A stretch of DNA of 64,000 bases from Delphinus delphis (taxonomy: Eukaryota > Chordata > Mammalia > Artiodactyla > Delphinidae): positions 13,106,680 through 13,170,679 of the forward strand of contig NC_082703.1 of NCBI RefSeq assembly GCF_949987515.2, written 5' to 3'. Below are positions 44,866 to 57,057 of the stretch, in pieces (the first letter of the stretch is position 1; each line of letters begins with the position of its first letter). The translations under genes were made by a program, and so were the position numbers. A model generated the notes under the pieces. The model searched no databases and was not told the origin of the DNA. It worked only from the letters and a program-made list of their open reading frames with translations.

Positions 44866-45964
44866 TGGAATTCTCAAGAAGCTACTTGACCTCACTCATT
44901 CATCTGCTAAAATGGGAAATCTCCGAGCGCAGAGCCTCTCCTTTGTTTTGTTTACAGCTCGGCCTTTGGGGCAGCACCTGGCCCCGCATACTTCGAATAC
45001 TTCAGGAGACGTGAAGTATTTGTAGCTTGAATGGGTATCGCTGTGTCGCCTTCTTTGCAAAACTAGTTTGGGATCCTCTCCCTCCGTGGCTGGGCTGCCT
45101 GTGGAGAGGGACTAGAAAGGCCACTGAAGGCAGCCAAGTGACGGGGCCAGGCAGCCGGCCAGCTGCTCTGCAGGCTCGGGGCCGGGATGAGTCAAGAGCT
45201 CGGCCTTCGGCCTTCAGCGCTGAGCTGTAGAGGCTGTGACGCGGGCCTGGTGGTCCCTCTGGGCAGCGGCTCGCAGCAGAGACGCACGAACAGACGCACG
45301 GGAGCCCTGGGCTGAAGCAAGCTGGCCAGAAGGAGAGCAGGACGGTTATGTAAGAGGCAGGAGACGGAGGGAGGCGGGGGTCTGAGGTTTGCTACACCGA
45401 GCCCTACTCCTGGGCTGCTTTTCTTCCTGCAACCCCAGAGGGTGTGATGAAAAGGAGGGGAAAAACCTTGTGGCTGAAACAGCTACATTCACTGAGCTTG
45501 GGAGACAAACTCTCACTTAGCTCAAGCCCCCCAGGCACTGAACGGGACCCCAACTCCACCCAGCCGGGCTGACGGACCCTAACGCTGCTGAGTCTCCTTG
45601 GAGACGCCCTTCGCATGGGGTCGATCCCATCCCGGCCCCTCCTGCGCTGCCCTGTTTGCCAAGCCTGGTATCAATCATCCTTGCTGGTGTTTGGGGTCTG
45701 GGGATGGAGTTCCTAACTGCAGCCCCTGTCGGCTTCCTCCCTGCTGCTTCTCCCGTGGTCTCTATGCTTAGAAAGGGCCTCCCCTTGGCAATCAACTGTC
45801 CAGGGCTAGGGGAGCAGTCGTCAAAGTTGCCCCCCTGCCTGCTTGGCCCAGCATGGCTCCTCTGGGCCAGTCAAGGAGGCTCACTGCACCCCAAACTCAC
45901 TCTTGAGCCCCGCTTAGGGGGTCTCTTTGTCCCCCTCTACCTGTGCGCACCAGGGCACAGTAAG
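44866..45964. other. GC-rich unassigned sequence
   Basis: GC content is above the window average. Frames up to 108 codons (45656-45982) have no recognisable domain. No repeat is supported. Confidence 0.4.
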
Positions 45965-46220
45965 GAAAAGGGTCCAGAGTAGGACTCTGAAGCCAGCCAC
46001 CTGGGTCACAGTCCTGGCTCTGCGGCTTGTGAGTTCTCACCAGAGAACCTCCAGAAAGCGCCCTGGGTTCTGCGGGCCTTGCCGTCCTCCTCTGTAAATT
46101 GGGCGTAGTCACAGCTCCCACCACAAAGGCCCGCTGTGTGGATTCACTGGATGAGCAGTGAATCCTGGAACAACTCCTGGCACCGGCAACTGCTTGACAG
46201 ATATTTATAATTATTATCAG
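45965..46220 (+). repeat. MIR SINE
   Basis: AGGACTCTGAAGCCAGCCAC, CAGTCCTGGCTCTGCGGCTT and CCTCCTCTGTAAATTGGGCG follow the MIR order. The 3' part GCACCGGCAACTGCTTGACA is degenerate. Confidence 0.8.
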
Positions 46221-46654
46221 CCCTGTCCTAAGCCCGCCTACCCTCCAGGGCCTAACTGGGTGTCTCAGGGGGTCTTTTTCTTCTCCAGACTCCTGCAGTA
46301 CGTCTCATCTGAATCACTCAATATACAGCTTTATATCACATATTGTCAATAGGTTTTGTTCAGGTTACTCATCCACGTGGTTCTCTCTGCCCCTCTGGGA
46401 GATGGTGAGTGCCCAGCTCAGCGGAAGGCCTCTTGTGGTTGCCGGTTACACCTAACATCTGCCCACAGTCTCCATGAACTTGGACATTATGGGGGGGATG
46501 ATTTCCTACAAACTGATTTTAAAACTCTCTTTACGTTTTTCATATTTAAGTTCAACAACCAAGGAACATTTTTCACGCGTCTATGACATGTTAGGTACCA
46601 TGGAGACCAAGAACTTCATCAACGCATCTGCCAGGTTCGAGCCACAAACTCTGA
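46221..46654. other. Unassigned sequence
   Basis: No gene or repeat is supported. Confidence 0.4.
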
Positions 46655-47545
46655 GTCAGTGACACCTCCCTCTGCCCGAGTCCTATCCAGGGCCATCACT
46701 CCATTCTGCGGCTTTCTCTGCCTTCACGCCCTCCTGCACCTCCTCACGGCATTGCCCTAATCTGGGCCCCTCTGTCTCTTGCCTAGTCTGCTGCAAAAAC
46801 ACCTTGCTAGTCTCCCTGCCTCCAAGCTCTACTCCTAAAACCCTAGAGGTATCTTACCCAAACACAGATGAGATCCTGTCACTGCAAGAGTCAAAAACTC
46901 TCAGGGAGGGCTTCCCTGGTGGCGCAGTGGTTGAGAGTCCGCCTGCCGATGCAGGGGACACGGGTTCGTGCCCCGGTCCGGGAAGATCCCACGTGCCGCG
47001 GAGCGGCTGGGCCCGTGAGCCACGGCTGCTGAGCCTGCGCGTCTGGAGCCTGTGCTCCGCAATGGGAGAGGCCACAACAGTGAGGGGCCCGCGTACCGCA
47101 AAAAAAAACAAAAAAAAAACAAAAAACTCTCAGGGTTCCCTGTTGCCTAGGGAATACAAGTTCAAATTCCACACCAGGTGGTTACCAAGGCAGGTTACCT
47201 CCTTCACAGACTCAGCCCCCAACACCCGTGCTGCACACACTCCAGGCACCCCATACTCACGTCTTGACAACACTCTTCCTTCTGCTGTGAAGAACTTCCT
47301 TCCCTGACTCTATGGGACACCAACACCACTGTTCCTTCAAGAACATGGGACACTGCTTCCCTGAACTTCCCCACAGTTTGTCCCTGGCTTTTTCTGTACC
47401 CGTAGCACTTGGTAAAATCCCGTTAGTAGAATGCTGTCAACTGTTTGTGGCTGAATTTCCTCTGCTGGGTGGTGGCTCCCAGGGAGATGTGTGGCTCTAG
47501 CTTTGTTCATTTCAAACCCATCCCTAACATGTGGTAGATGATCAA
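46655..47545 (+). repeat. LINE-2-like fragment, interrupted by a SINE
   Basis: GCTGCAAAAACACCTTGCTA and GTCTCCCTGCCTCCAAGCTC resemble the L2 3' half. Degenerate L2-like text continues after the SINE (CTTCACAGACTCAGCCCCCA). Divergence is high, so boundaries are approximate. Confidence 0.45.
46907..47121 (+). mobile_element. CHR-type SINE, short young form
   Basis: It starts AGGGCTTCCCTGGTGGCGCA and ends GGCCCGCGTACCGC with a C-interrupted A-tail. The 14-bp duplication AAAAACTCTCAGGG is exact at 46893-46906 and 47122-47135. The 167-codon plus frame here is SINE read-through, not a gene. Confidence 0.96.
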
Positions 47546-47589
47546 GAAATATGGGATTGGCCTAATGCAAACAGCACCCTAAAGGGACT

Positions 47590-48690
47590 TACCTCCCATC
47601 GTTCTCCGGCCCTATTCAGTAATGTTGATTGGAAGAGGGGTTTATACTCACGTCTCCAGTTGTGCTCATCTGGTTCTCTCTTGAATCCACTCCAACCAAC
47701 CGCTTGCCTGCCCTACTTCTCATCAAAGGCTGCAGTGACCTCCATGCTTTTAAACCCAGGGGTCATATCTCTGTCCTCATCGTCACAGCTGGTCGACCCT
47801 CCATCTCACTGGTGGCTCCTTCTCAGAAGTCTGTGCTAATTCTTCCCGGCCCCTCTGATCTCTTCATGTTGGAGGGTCTTAGAGCTTGGTCCTGGGACCT
47901 CTTGTCTTTTCTATCTACTTTCTATCTTGCTTTCCGGGGTTCCTCGTCCAGAGTCATGTCTTTAAGCACCATCTCTGTGTCGATTACTCCCAAATGTATG
48001 ACTCTTGCTTAACCTTCTCTCTGGAACGTAAGGCTCCGATATCCAACTGTGTACGCCACGTCACCTCTTCACCATTCAGACTCGCTAAATTGAAATCCTG
48101 ATCTACCCACCCGCCCCCAACACCTTCTTCTCCTACCCTCTTCCCCACCTCAGTGAACTGCAACTCCAGCCTTCCGGTTGCTCAGTCCAAACAGCTTAAG
48201 TCAACATTGAGTTCTTTCTTCCTCACCCACCCCACCTCCAATCCATCACCACAGCCAACTGCTCTGCCTTCAATGTACATGCAGAATGTGACCACTTCTC
48301 ACTACCCTGGCCAGTCTCACCTGGACTATTTCATGGATCCTTAACTGGTCTCCTTGCTTTGGTTTTTGTCCCCATCAATCTATTCTCCACAAGGTGACCT
48401 GATTGATCCCATGAAACTCTAAGCCAGATCATGTCACTCTTCCGTGCGAAACTCTCCATGGCTCCCATCTCACTTACAATGGCCTGCAAGGCTCCATGGG
48501 ATCTGACTCTATGACCTTCCTGGCACCATCCCCCCCCTCCTTGGTCACTTACTATTCCTTCAGCCTAGAAGGCTTCCCAGAGCATGCTTGGGTCACTCCT
48601 CCACCACCTTCAAGCCTTTTGAGATGTCCCTTTCCCAGTGAGGTCTTCCCTGGACACCTGTTACAATATTTGTAATTTACTTTAAAATTC
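47590..48690 (+). mobile_element. LINE-2 3' half with broken ORF2 reverse-transcriptase frame
   Basis: The L2 consensus order is clear: CTTGGTCCTGGGACCTCTTG, GTTGCTCAGTCCAAACAGCT, CTCACCTGGACTATTTCATG and AAACTCTCCATGGCTCCCAT. One plus frame carries two L2 ORF2 parts, 47886-48101 and 48153-48344, in register but broken by a stop at 48099-48101. The first begins VLGPLVFSIY. The catalytic Y-A-D-D region appears as C-V-D-Y, so one of the two aspartates is lost. It is a long-dead element, not a host gene. Confidence 0.85.
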
Positions 48691-48782
48691 AGTATAGTCA
48701 GTGGGGTATTTATGTACGTGCCACCTCATTTCAGTTTTAATTCTAGAGACAGTTAACGCGCCATCAGGAATGTGCAGTTCAG

Positions 48783-49007
48783 GGTGGGGGAGGGGCAAGA
48801 TAGGGGAAGGGGAGTCAAAGGTACAAACTACCGGGTATAAAATAAATAAGCTACAAGAGTGTAATGTACAGCACAGGGAATATAGACAATATTTTCTAGT
48901 ACTATGAAATGGAGAATAATCTATAAAAATCTCGAATCACTGTGTTGTATACCTAAAATGAATATAACATTGTAAATCAACTATCCTTCAACTAAAAAAA
49001 AAAAAAA
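48783..49007 (+). mobile_element. LINE-1 3' end
   Basis: GTACAGCACAGGGAATATAG, TGTGTTGTATACCTAAAATG and AACATTGTAAATCAACTATC are cetartiodactyl L1 3' sequence, ending in an A-run. The flanking words GAATGTGCAGTTCAGG and GAAATGCACAGTCCAGG suggest a diverged duplication. Confidence 0.9.
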
Positions 49008-49832
49008 AGAAATGCACAGTCCAGGAATACTCAGCTGGTATTCTCCCAGCAAAGGCCATGCTCTAAGGATACTGCTCCCAGAGTTTCTGTTACCCCCATC
49101 TCAAGCCACAACCACCACTCTGCTGATTAGCACACTAAATTCAGAAGATAAGTCTTTGTCGGTGAAACCAGCAACAAGTGAAGAACCACAACAAAAGTGA
49201 AGGATTGCTTTCTTAGTAAAATTAAAATACTTGGGGGGTGGGATTGGCTCCAGTAATTGGCTGCAATCATTTAGGGACTTAGGCACTCCCCATGCTTACC
49301 CAAAAGGGTAAGAATCCAACAAGGCTTGTAACCTGTACCCATCACGAGACACTTGATCCCTACTCTGTCCCACATCCAGATGTTGGTCTGGAGGGATTCA
49401 TGGTACATGATCCTGACTAGAGGCACAGACCCTGGGAAATATGAAAGGTCGATGGGAATTCAGAACAGGTTTTATGAACAATTTTAGGCCTGCTTTGCTA
49501 ATAAGTAGTTGGTTAATAAAAGTCATAAGCAGAATCTGGTTTGAGCTGTACTTTGATTATTTCCTGACAGTGACATTATGGGGGAGTGGCTAACACCCAC
49601 CTACCTCTAACTTCTCAGCGGCTACCACCGTCTACCAAAAAAAAAAAAAAAACCCTTAGAATTGAGCACATCCAAAATGGCTTAGGTCAAGTTTATAAGA
49701 CCTCTTATTTAAAATTTTTACCATCCTCCAACGTTTTGTATCTCTATCCTTGTTTTATTTTTCTCCATGACTTATCAACGTCTAACATATTATATATGTT
49801 CCTTTTGGGTGTTTGTTGTCTTTATCTGTAGA
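49008..49832. other. Unassigned sequence
   Basis: No gene or repeat is supported. An A-run lies near 49637-49652. Confidence 0.4.
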
Positions 49833-49950
49833 TGATGTAAGTTCCGTGAGATCCTTGTCTGTTTTGTTCACTACCGTAACCCAGCGCAAATAACAGTGCC
49901 TGGTATAATAATAATGCCTGGGTATCTGTTAAATGAAAGAATGAAAGAGG
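49833..49950 (+). repeat. LINE-2 3' end fragment
   Basis: GATGTAAGTTCCGTGAGATC, AACAGTGCCTGGTATAATAA and TGTTAAATGAAAGAATGAAA follow the plus L2 3' end. Confidence 0.7.
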
Positions 49951-50424
49951 ATAAGGGCATGCTTCACGAGAACAGACAAAATGCTGAAGGAGTTGGAAAG
50001 ACAAGAGGATGACTTTTGGCTGGAAAATCAAAACAACATTGACTAGGGTCTTACGATAGAACAAAGACAAGCAGGGTAGTCTAAGTGCACAGACGTGAAT
50101 TTATCGTTTGCCGGGCGCGGAGCGCCACATCCTTGAAGAGAGCCCAGTGAGTCTCCCTGAACTGAAAGTGAAAGGGACAGACATCATGGAGAAAAGTTTT
50201 GTCCAAATTTCCAATTGATTCAAAAGTGAAGTTCAAGGTCTCTCTTGAGATGTGTTATGACTCTGCTTTTGCGTCACTCAGGGGTGGGGCAATTCTCAAA
50301 CAGGTCCAGGGTGGGTTGCCTAAGTCTCTGGTGGGAGTAGGGTGGGGACCAATCACACCCACAGCAGATTCGGGATGTTTGCGCCGAAAGCTCAAAGGCA
50401 GGGTCTTAAAGTGTCTCAAGAGAC

Positions 50425-50780
50425 CCAGGAGAAGGGCATTTGGGGTACAGGGAAGAGTGTGAACCAAAGCACTCAGGAAAGAAACCACAGAGCACGTCCA
50501 GGAATGACGGGGAGCAAAGGGGGATGCCAGCCAAAGGGTTGACATTGGGAAAGGAGGTGGAGGGTCCACTGCAGACTCCCTGAATGTGGTTGGCATAGAG
50601 AATCGTAAACATTTGTCATCAGGAAGTAAGATCAGACCAGCAGTGTGTAGGGTTCACGGAAGCAGGGAGAGATGGGGCGGGGAGGGGTGGACAAGTTAGG
50701 AGGCCGGGGCAGCATCCCAGGCGAGAGGTAGTCAAAGTAGGAAGACTCGGAAACAGTGAGACAGCTGAGCAAGCTGCAGG
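50425..50780 (-). repeat. LINE-2 3' region fragment
   Basis: GGCATTTGGGGTACAGGGAA, CACAGAGCACGTCCAGGAAT and GCATCCCAGGCGAGAGGTAG follow the reverse L2 layout. It is diverged. Confidence 0.5.
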
Positions 50781-52455
50781 GAGGCGCTCAGAGAAGAGAG
50801 TGGGAGCAGCACAGACGGCTCTGGGAGCGCCCACTGTTGATCTACACCCACTGCCCTGGACACCTCCCATGTGGACACTCTCCCAGACCCCAGGGCTTGT
50901 GGGCCCAGCCAGGAGGCACCCTTGCCACCACAGTGGCAGGCTGGTGGCCTGGAGGGATCAACCTGCTTTGGTTTCGCCGGCTGCTGAGTGTGGGAAGAGG
51001 GGAGGGCCGGAAACGCGGATCCCTGCGGTCAGCGGATGGTGGTCGGCTCCAGCACGCCGCAGCTGTCGCTCGCGTGAAAAGGGGGGTCACTCTGGGGGTG
51101 CAGGGCCTTTCAGTCCAACCAGATAGAGCAACACCCCCATTGAGGAAGTAGGGGTTCAACGGCCAGCATCTAGCCCCACTTGGGAAAGGACTGACCCGCA
51201 GGCCCAGACAAGGGAAATGAGGCCCAGGAGAGATGCGGAACAGAGATCAGGAAATCATGGTGAAAGGCCAGGCCCGGGCCACCCCACCAACCCCGGGGCT
51301 GCCAGCTGGCGGAGGAAGGGCTCTGGACGCACAGCCAGACTTGGCGGAGGGACAGTGGGGCTAAGAGACATCTGTTTCTTCGTGGCTAAGTTGGGGGAGG
51401 CTGGGACCCTCTTCCCATCCAATATTTCCTTCTCCACCCGGACAAAACTTCAGGAAGATGCTTGGGCTAGGGAATGGCCAGCGCTTGCTTAACCTTTGTC
51501 TATTTTCTGTTGCACTGGACAGAAAGGGGGTGCCTCCAAGCACAAAATACCCGCATAACCCTCACACAGCTCTCCCGCCAACAGACTTGCTTCCCTATGA
51601 CCTCTTCCCCTCTCTGCACTTTCTGGAGAAGATGGGAATTAGCAGCGCAGGGCAGGAAAAGGCAACAGGGAGACAGGAGAGAACGGGGCCCCCAGCAGGC
51701 CAGCTTGTCCCCATGCAAAGCCCTTCACAGGGCTGGCCTCTCCCCTCTCTCATCATTTCTCTGCCAGAGGGTGCTGCCCCCAGGACCCCCGCCTCAGCGG
51801 AGCCGCCTGGCAAGTATGGGAACTGCACTTGGAAGGGATTGATATCAACTGCCCTGCAACACCCCTTCTGGCTGAGAACCGTCTTCCCTGAATTCAGGGC
51901 CGTCCTCCACGTGCTGCCTTCTCTCCCAGCGAGGCTGGCCGCCTCCCCACCTTCCTCCTCTCCTCCACTGCCCTGAGTAGTACCTTCCGGCCCTCTGAAA
52001 AGCCACAGGTCACCTTCCCCGGCCTGGGAAACGCTCATCACTGGAATCTAACAACGGGGGCTTTTGCTTTGGCCCCGGTCCAAGCCTGGAGCCTTCTGAT
52101 TTCCGTCTGTGGCCACTCTGGCATCTACGCCCTGCCCCCTGCTTGTGTGGGACAAGCGCCCTTGGAGATGAGGCTCCCTAGCCCGTCCCTACCCCTGAAC
52201 CCAGCCCAGGAGCACCGAGCAGGCTCAGGAAGAGATGAGGGTCCCGGGAGACAGAGAACCTTCCCTGGAGGTTCCAGGATGTACTGAGGTGGGCGTGGAG
52301 AGTGGCCCAGCTGGTAACTGCTGACCCGATCAGAAATAAATGCATCTGTCTGCTGTCTGGATGCGATGTCCTTAGCGACCTCAGACAAGGGAATGAGTCA
52401 AAAGGAAAGAAAGGTAGGGCATGTGGGTACTGAGTCAGATACCAAGTCAGGCTCT
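50781..52455. other. GC-rich unassigned sequence
   Basis: No repeat is recognised. Clustered CpGs occur at about 50977-51085 (GCCGGAAACGCGGATCC, GTCGCTCGCGTG). Long frames on both strands (for example 51458-51976 plus, 172 codons, and 51595-52041 minus, 148 codons) overlap each other and lack known domains. This is expected in GC-rich DNA with few stop codons. Confidence 0.4.
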
Positions 52456-52620
52456 TCTACATCATCTCACTGAATCCACAGGCTTACCCTGAGGTGTGTG
52501 TATTTTGTCCCCGTTTCCCAGCAGAGGAAACCAGAGCTCAGAGATATTAAGTAACCCACCTAAGGTCACACAGCTGGAAAGGATCCAGCTGGGGTCCAAG
52601 TCCACCTTCGGCTGATTCCA
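52456..52620 (-). repeat. MIR SINE fragment
   Basis: CATCATCTCACTGAATCCAC, TTTCCCAGCAGAGGAAACCA and AAGGTCACACAGCTGGAAAG are reverse MIR. Confidence 0.8.
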
Positions 52621-52730
52621 GAACGTACACGGAGTTACCTCCTGCGGAGACAGGGTCAGGAAGATCAAGTTGAGGGGTTCAGGCCTCTTCCTGGGAAGAG
52701 TTAACAACAGTTCTGTTACATCACCAAAAT

Positions 52731-53085
52731 TCCTATGTTAACCGCCTAACTCCCAGTACCTCAGAATATGATATATTTGGAGACAAGGGCTTTAATGAGG
52801 TAATTAAGTTAAAATGAGGGCATTATAGTGGGTCCTATTCCAGTATGACTGGTGCCCTTATAAGAAGGGGAGATTAGGACACAGACACACAGAGGAAAGG
52901 CCATGTGAGGACACAGGGAGAAGGCTGCCATCTGCCCACCAGGGAGAGAGACCTCAAAGGAAACCATCCCTGCCCACACCCTGATCTCGACTTCTGGCCT
53001 CCAGAACTGTGTGGAAATAAATATGCGTTGTTTAAGCCACTCAGTCTGTGCTCCTTTGTTACGGCAGCCCTAGCAGACTAAGATG
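52731..53085 (+). mobile_element. MaLR-type LTR (MLT1-like)
   Basis: The blocks CCTAACTCCCAGTACCTCAG, GACTGGTGCCCTTATAAGAA and GGACACAGACACACAGAGG follow the MLT1 order. It continues with CCTCCAGAACTGTGTGGAAA, TGTTTAAGCCACTCAGTCTG and a terminal GCAGCCCTAGCAGACTAAGA. It is a non-coding LTR of the ERVL-MaLR group. Confidence 0.88.
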
Positions 53086-55138
53086 GTCCCCAGGTACTGC
53101 GTGTTTGTTTCCTGGCCCCCACGCAGGGTATTTTACATTGAGTTCTCTTCAGAGTGGAGTCCCACCCACCCCGGAGGTAGGCAGGGAGCTTGGGGAATTT
53201 CAGGTGTCCACAGGACTCCTTAGCTAATGGGGTACTTTGGCTACAAAACTCAGCACACGGCCGATGCCTCTGTCAACCATCTTTTCATTTTAATTATCCT
53301 GACAGCAGCTATCTCCTCTCAAAACAGGACTTGAAGGAGTACAGGAGGGAGGCAGACAGACAGACCCAAGCTGACCCTGAGGCGCTGACTCAGGGCTGGG
53401 GGCGATGCCCGGCACTGATCCCGAGCCTAATGGGAGCAAACGCTCTCCTCCTTTGCCAAGATGCCTGGCTCCTGGGTGCCCCCTGACCCTCCCCGTTCCA
53501 GCCTGTCAATCAACACCCAGTGAGTGCAGCTGACCTTCCGAAGTGACAGCTAACTGAAGATGCATCGGCAAGTCAGAAAACCCAGACTGGGGGTGGAAGA
53601 AACTCGGTCTCTGAATTTTCTAAGCATTTAATTTGAATACATCCTGTCACGAGTGTATATGAGTGAAGCACGCACACAAAGGGGGAAGAAGAAAACCCTT
53701 TTGAATTGCAAGGGGCCAGGAAGGAAAATGAGGGGAAGGTTGGAAATGGGTGTTTCAAGAGGAAAAACTAAATGTTATAAAACATGTATATATGTATACA
53801 AGCATATAGCATGTGTTATGTATACACACACACCCCTCACCTCTGCAGTGCAGGGTCTTAGGGAATTTAAAACGGGAAAAGACCTTTGCCAGGGTCGCCC
53901 CACAGGGAAAGTTCAAGCAAAATATTCTTCTTGATTCTTCAGTCAGTTGGAGAGATGGCACAGAAACAGGAAACCTCATAAGACAAAAAAGAACCTCTAT
54001 TTTCAGCAGTCTGCAATTTGATAGACTTCAAACTTGATAACTTCTCAGTGGAAATCCTGATCATGTTTAGATAATTATTTAGCTATTACATCACAGTTAG
54101 ATATTTCTGTGTTTTTCCCAACCCAAAGATTGAAGCTACTGTGAAAGGCACAGAGTCTAATCTCTCGCCTTTCCCTTTAAATCACCAACAAATACCCCAG
54201 AAAAGAAGTCTGCTCTAGAACTGCATCTACTGACACGTGTGTAAAATATTTAATGACATGCTTTGCTGACTCCCTTTTTTATTCACATGTATAGAGCAGA
54301 AGGAAAAGCCTCTGGCTGACGTAAAATATTCTAGAAGGGAATATGTTCTGACCACTTCATTACAAGCATGAAAAATATCCCTTCTGAAAGGAAAAAATAC
54401 ATATGTGGTGTTTATGCCTGGGGCCAGGAAGTGCGTATGTACCCTCCAGCCGGGGTTCTGCTCTGAACAGCCATCCACACAACGTAAGCGCATTTCAGCA
54501 TGACCGGGTTTGTGAGCCTCGGTTGAGCAGAAGCAGCTCAACTGGTCAGAAGTTCCTGCAGAGAACGTGAGAGGATTAAATCTGCCTGTTCAGGGGAGGA
54601 TTGGAAAGTGCCTGATGCTCTTGGGCTGTTGGCACCAAGGGCCCCCAGTGGCAGCTGGTTGGGTGGACCAGTCTGAGGCTGAGGGTCTGGATGGGTCTCT
54701 CCAGAGGAGCAAGCTACAGCCCTGGGAACCCCCTGGCAGAAAACATCAAAACCACATCAAAGGAGCAGGAAGTGGTGGCCAGAGAAGCCAGCCACAGTGA
54801 CGGTGTGCAGAGCAGGTAAACCCTACAAAGTGTGTGAAAGAACGCAGAGAGCACAAGTGGCGCAGAGAGGGTGTGGGAGTGTGGAGCAGGGGGATGGAGG
54901 GCTCTTGGCTTTTTTCTGAGCTCAGTCACAGCAATCCATAAGTTAATAAATCTCTGGTCCAGGTATTCTGTGCATAGCTCTGACCTGAGGATTGTAGAAG
55001 TTTTGTCAAGGTCCATGATCAGGTCTGACCGTGTTGTTTGGCAGATAATACAGACAGGGGTTGTAATGTGAATCAGCTGCAACACCTAAGATGACTCAGT
55101 TCTGCTACAGAAAATGAGGAAAACTAAGTAGAGAAGTG
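53086..55138. other. Unassigned sequence
   Basis: About 2 kb with no supported repeat or gene. Frames up to 123 codons (54714-55085 minus) have no known domain. AT-rich text at 53780-53835 gives a small TATA-rich patch. Confidence 0.45.
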
Positions 55139-55491
55139 TGCTGCGGACTGAATGTTTGTGTCCCCTCAAAATTCATAGGCTGGAGTCCTAACCCCCAAGG
55201 TGATGGTATGAGAAGCGGGGTCTTTAGGAGGTGATTGGCTCATGAGGGTGAAGCCCTCAGGAATGGGATTCGTGCCCTTATAAAAGAGACCTCAGGTAGC
55301 TCCCTCGTCCCTTGTGCCATGTGAGGTTACAATAAGTTACCAACAAGGAAACAGGTCCTCACCAGACAGCAGATCTGCTGGAACCTTGGTCTTGGACTTC
55401 CCAGCTTCCACAACTGTGAGAAAAAAATGTTTGTTGTTTAAGCTGCTTGGTCTATGGTAATTTGTTATAATAGCCCGAATGGACTAAGACA
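55139..55491 (+). mobile_element. MaLR-type LTR (MST/MLT1-like)
   Basis: It starts TGCTGCGGACTGAATG and has TCCCCTCAAAATTCATAGGC, GTGCCCTTATAAAAGAGACC and TTGTTGTTTAAGCTGCTTGG. It ends in CCCGAATGGACTAAGACA. The order is that of an MST/MLT1 LTR. No internal retroviral region is seen beside it. Confidence 0.93.
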
Positions 55492-55574
55492 AAGCTTATG
55501 AGACATGTGAGCTATAGAAAAATAAATAGAGCATATGAGTATTGAACAGTTAAAAAAGGATGAGCCTCAACGAG

Positions 55575-56135
55575 TTAAACAAAGAATTACCATATGATCT
55601 AGCGATTGCACTTGTAGGTATATACCTGAGAAAATTGAGAGCAGGGATTTAACAGACGCTGGTACACCAATGGGCACAGCAATAGCTAGAAATGACCCAG
55701 ATGTTCGGCAGCAGATTATGGATAAAAAAAATGTGGTCTATACATACAATGGAATATTATTCAGTCTTAAAAACGAATGAAATTGTGATACAGGCTACAA
55801 CATGGATGAGTCTTGAAAACGCTATGCTGAGTGAAATAAGCCAGACATAAAAGGACAACTATTGTATGATTCCACTTATATGGATTACTCAGAATAGGCA
55901 AATTCATGGAAACATGAACAGAGGAAAGTAGAATAGAGGCTGCCAGTGGCTGGAGGGAGGTGGGCAATCAGGGGCTAATATTTAATGGATACAGAGTTTG
56001 GGTGGTGTGGAAGTTCTGGAGATGGACGGTGGTAATGGTTGCACAACCTGGTGAATATACTTAATGCCGCTGAATTGTGTGCTTGAAAATGGTTAAAATG
56101 GTTAAGTTTTATGTATATTTGCCACATTAAAAAAG
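55575..56135 (+). mobile_element. Old LINE-1 3' part
   Basis: ACCATATGATCTAGCGATTG, CATACAATGGAATATTATTC and GGAGGTGGGCAATCAGGGGC are old-L1 ORF2 end and 3' sequence. It ends near GTATATTTGCCACATTAAAA and an A-rich tail. There is no intact frame. Confidence 0.92.
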
Positions 56136-56573
56136 AAAGAATGAGACAAGGATGCTACTTATAGACAGAAAAGGATGGAAGGAACAAGTCGTAAGGTATG
56201 GATTATGCCACCTCTAGGATGACAGCTATCATTCCTAAATCCACCACCATTGGTGACATCATTTTGGTCTCATTCTGGCTCCACATATGTTTTGCCTAGA
56301 AACATAGATAAAACCCATGGCTGTTCAGCAAGCTACTTATTGGCCAGGCACACTCACCCCTTTCATCTCTCATAGAGCAAGTATGTGTTGGCTCAGACAT
56401 TTTCCTCTGCTGAGGCTCCTTGTTCAAACTTCAACTCTGGGCTGCATAACCACACCATGAACAGGGAAGGCTGTTGCAGCAGAGAACACAGGACATGTGA
56501 ACTCTGCATTAACTGAGGAAACAAGTAGCGTGGTCCTTTGACTCACTTGCACCCTAACCTGAGTGGGTTAACT
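56136..56573. other. Unassigned sequence
   Basis: No gene or repeat is supported between the L1 and the SINE. Confidence 0.4.
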
Positions 56574-56586
56574 TACCTCATCTTTT

Positions 56587-56952
56587 TTTTTTTTAATTAA
56601 TTAATTTATTTTATTTATTTATTTTTGGCTGCGTTGGTTCTTCGTTGCTGCATGCGAGCTTTCTCTAGTTGTGGCAAGCGGGGGTTACTCTTCGTTGCGG
56701 TGCGTGGACTTCTCATTGCGGTGGCTTCTCTTGTTGCGGAGCACGGGCTCTAGGCACACAGGCTTCAGTAGTTGTGGCACCTGGGCTCAGTAGTTGTGGC
56801 TCACGGGCTCTAGAGCGCAGGCTCAGTAGTTGTGGCACCCGGGCTTCGTTGCTCCGTGGCATGTGGGATCTTCCCAGACCAGCGCTTGAACCCGTGTCCC
56901 CTGCATTGGCAGGTGGATTCTTAACCACTGCACCACCAGGGAAGCCATAACC
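56587..56952 (-). mobile_element. CHR-type SINE, long form
   Basis: A reverse long-form copy with AATTAATTAATTTATT in the tail and internal AGTAGTTGTGGC repeats. The head complement CACCACCAGGGAAGCC is at the right. The duplication TACCTCATCTTTT is exact at 56574-56586 and 56953-56965. Confidence 0.95.
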
Positions 56953-57057
56953 TACCTCATCTTTTCCTCCCTGTTTCTCACTGGGTGTTTTCAACTGATT
57001 CAATAAACCGTGTGGTTCAAGCCTGAGAGTCTTTTTGTCCCAAGACCTCTGGGATTG

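Noticed and set aside
46804..47307. 167-codon open frame on the plus strand
   Set aside because: Most of its length is the CHR SINE at 46907-47121. The same peptide-like text recurs wherever that SINE occurs, so it is not a gene.
51458..51976. Longest open frame of the window, 172 codons, plus strand
   Set aside because: It overlaps a 122-codon frame on the same strand and a 148-codon frame on the other. It has no recognisable domain and lies in GC-rich DNA where stops are rare. A splice-aware search would be needed to revive it.
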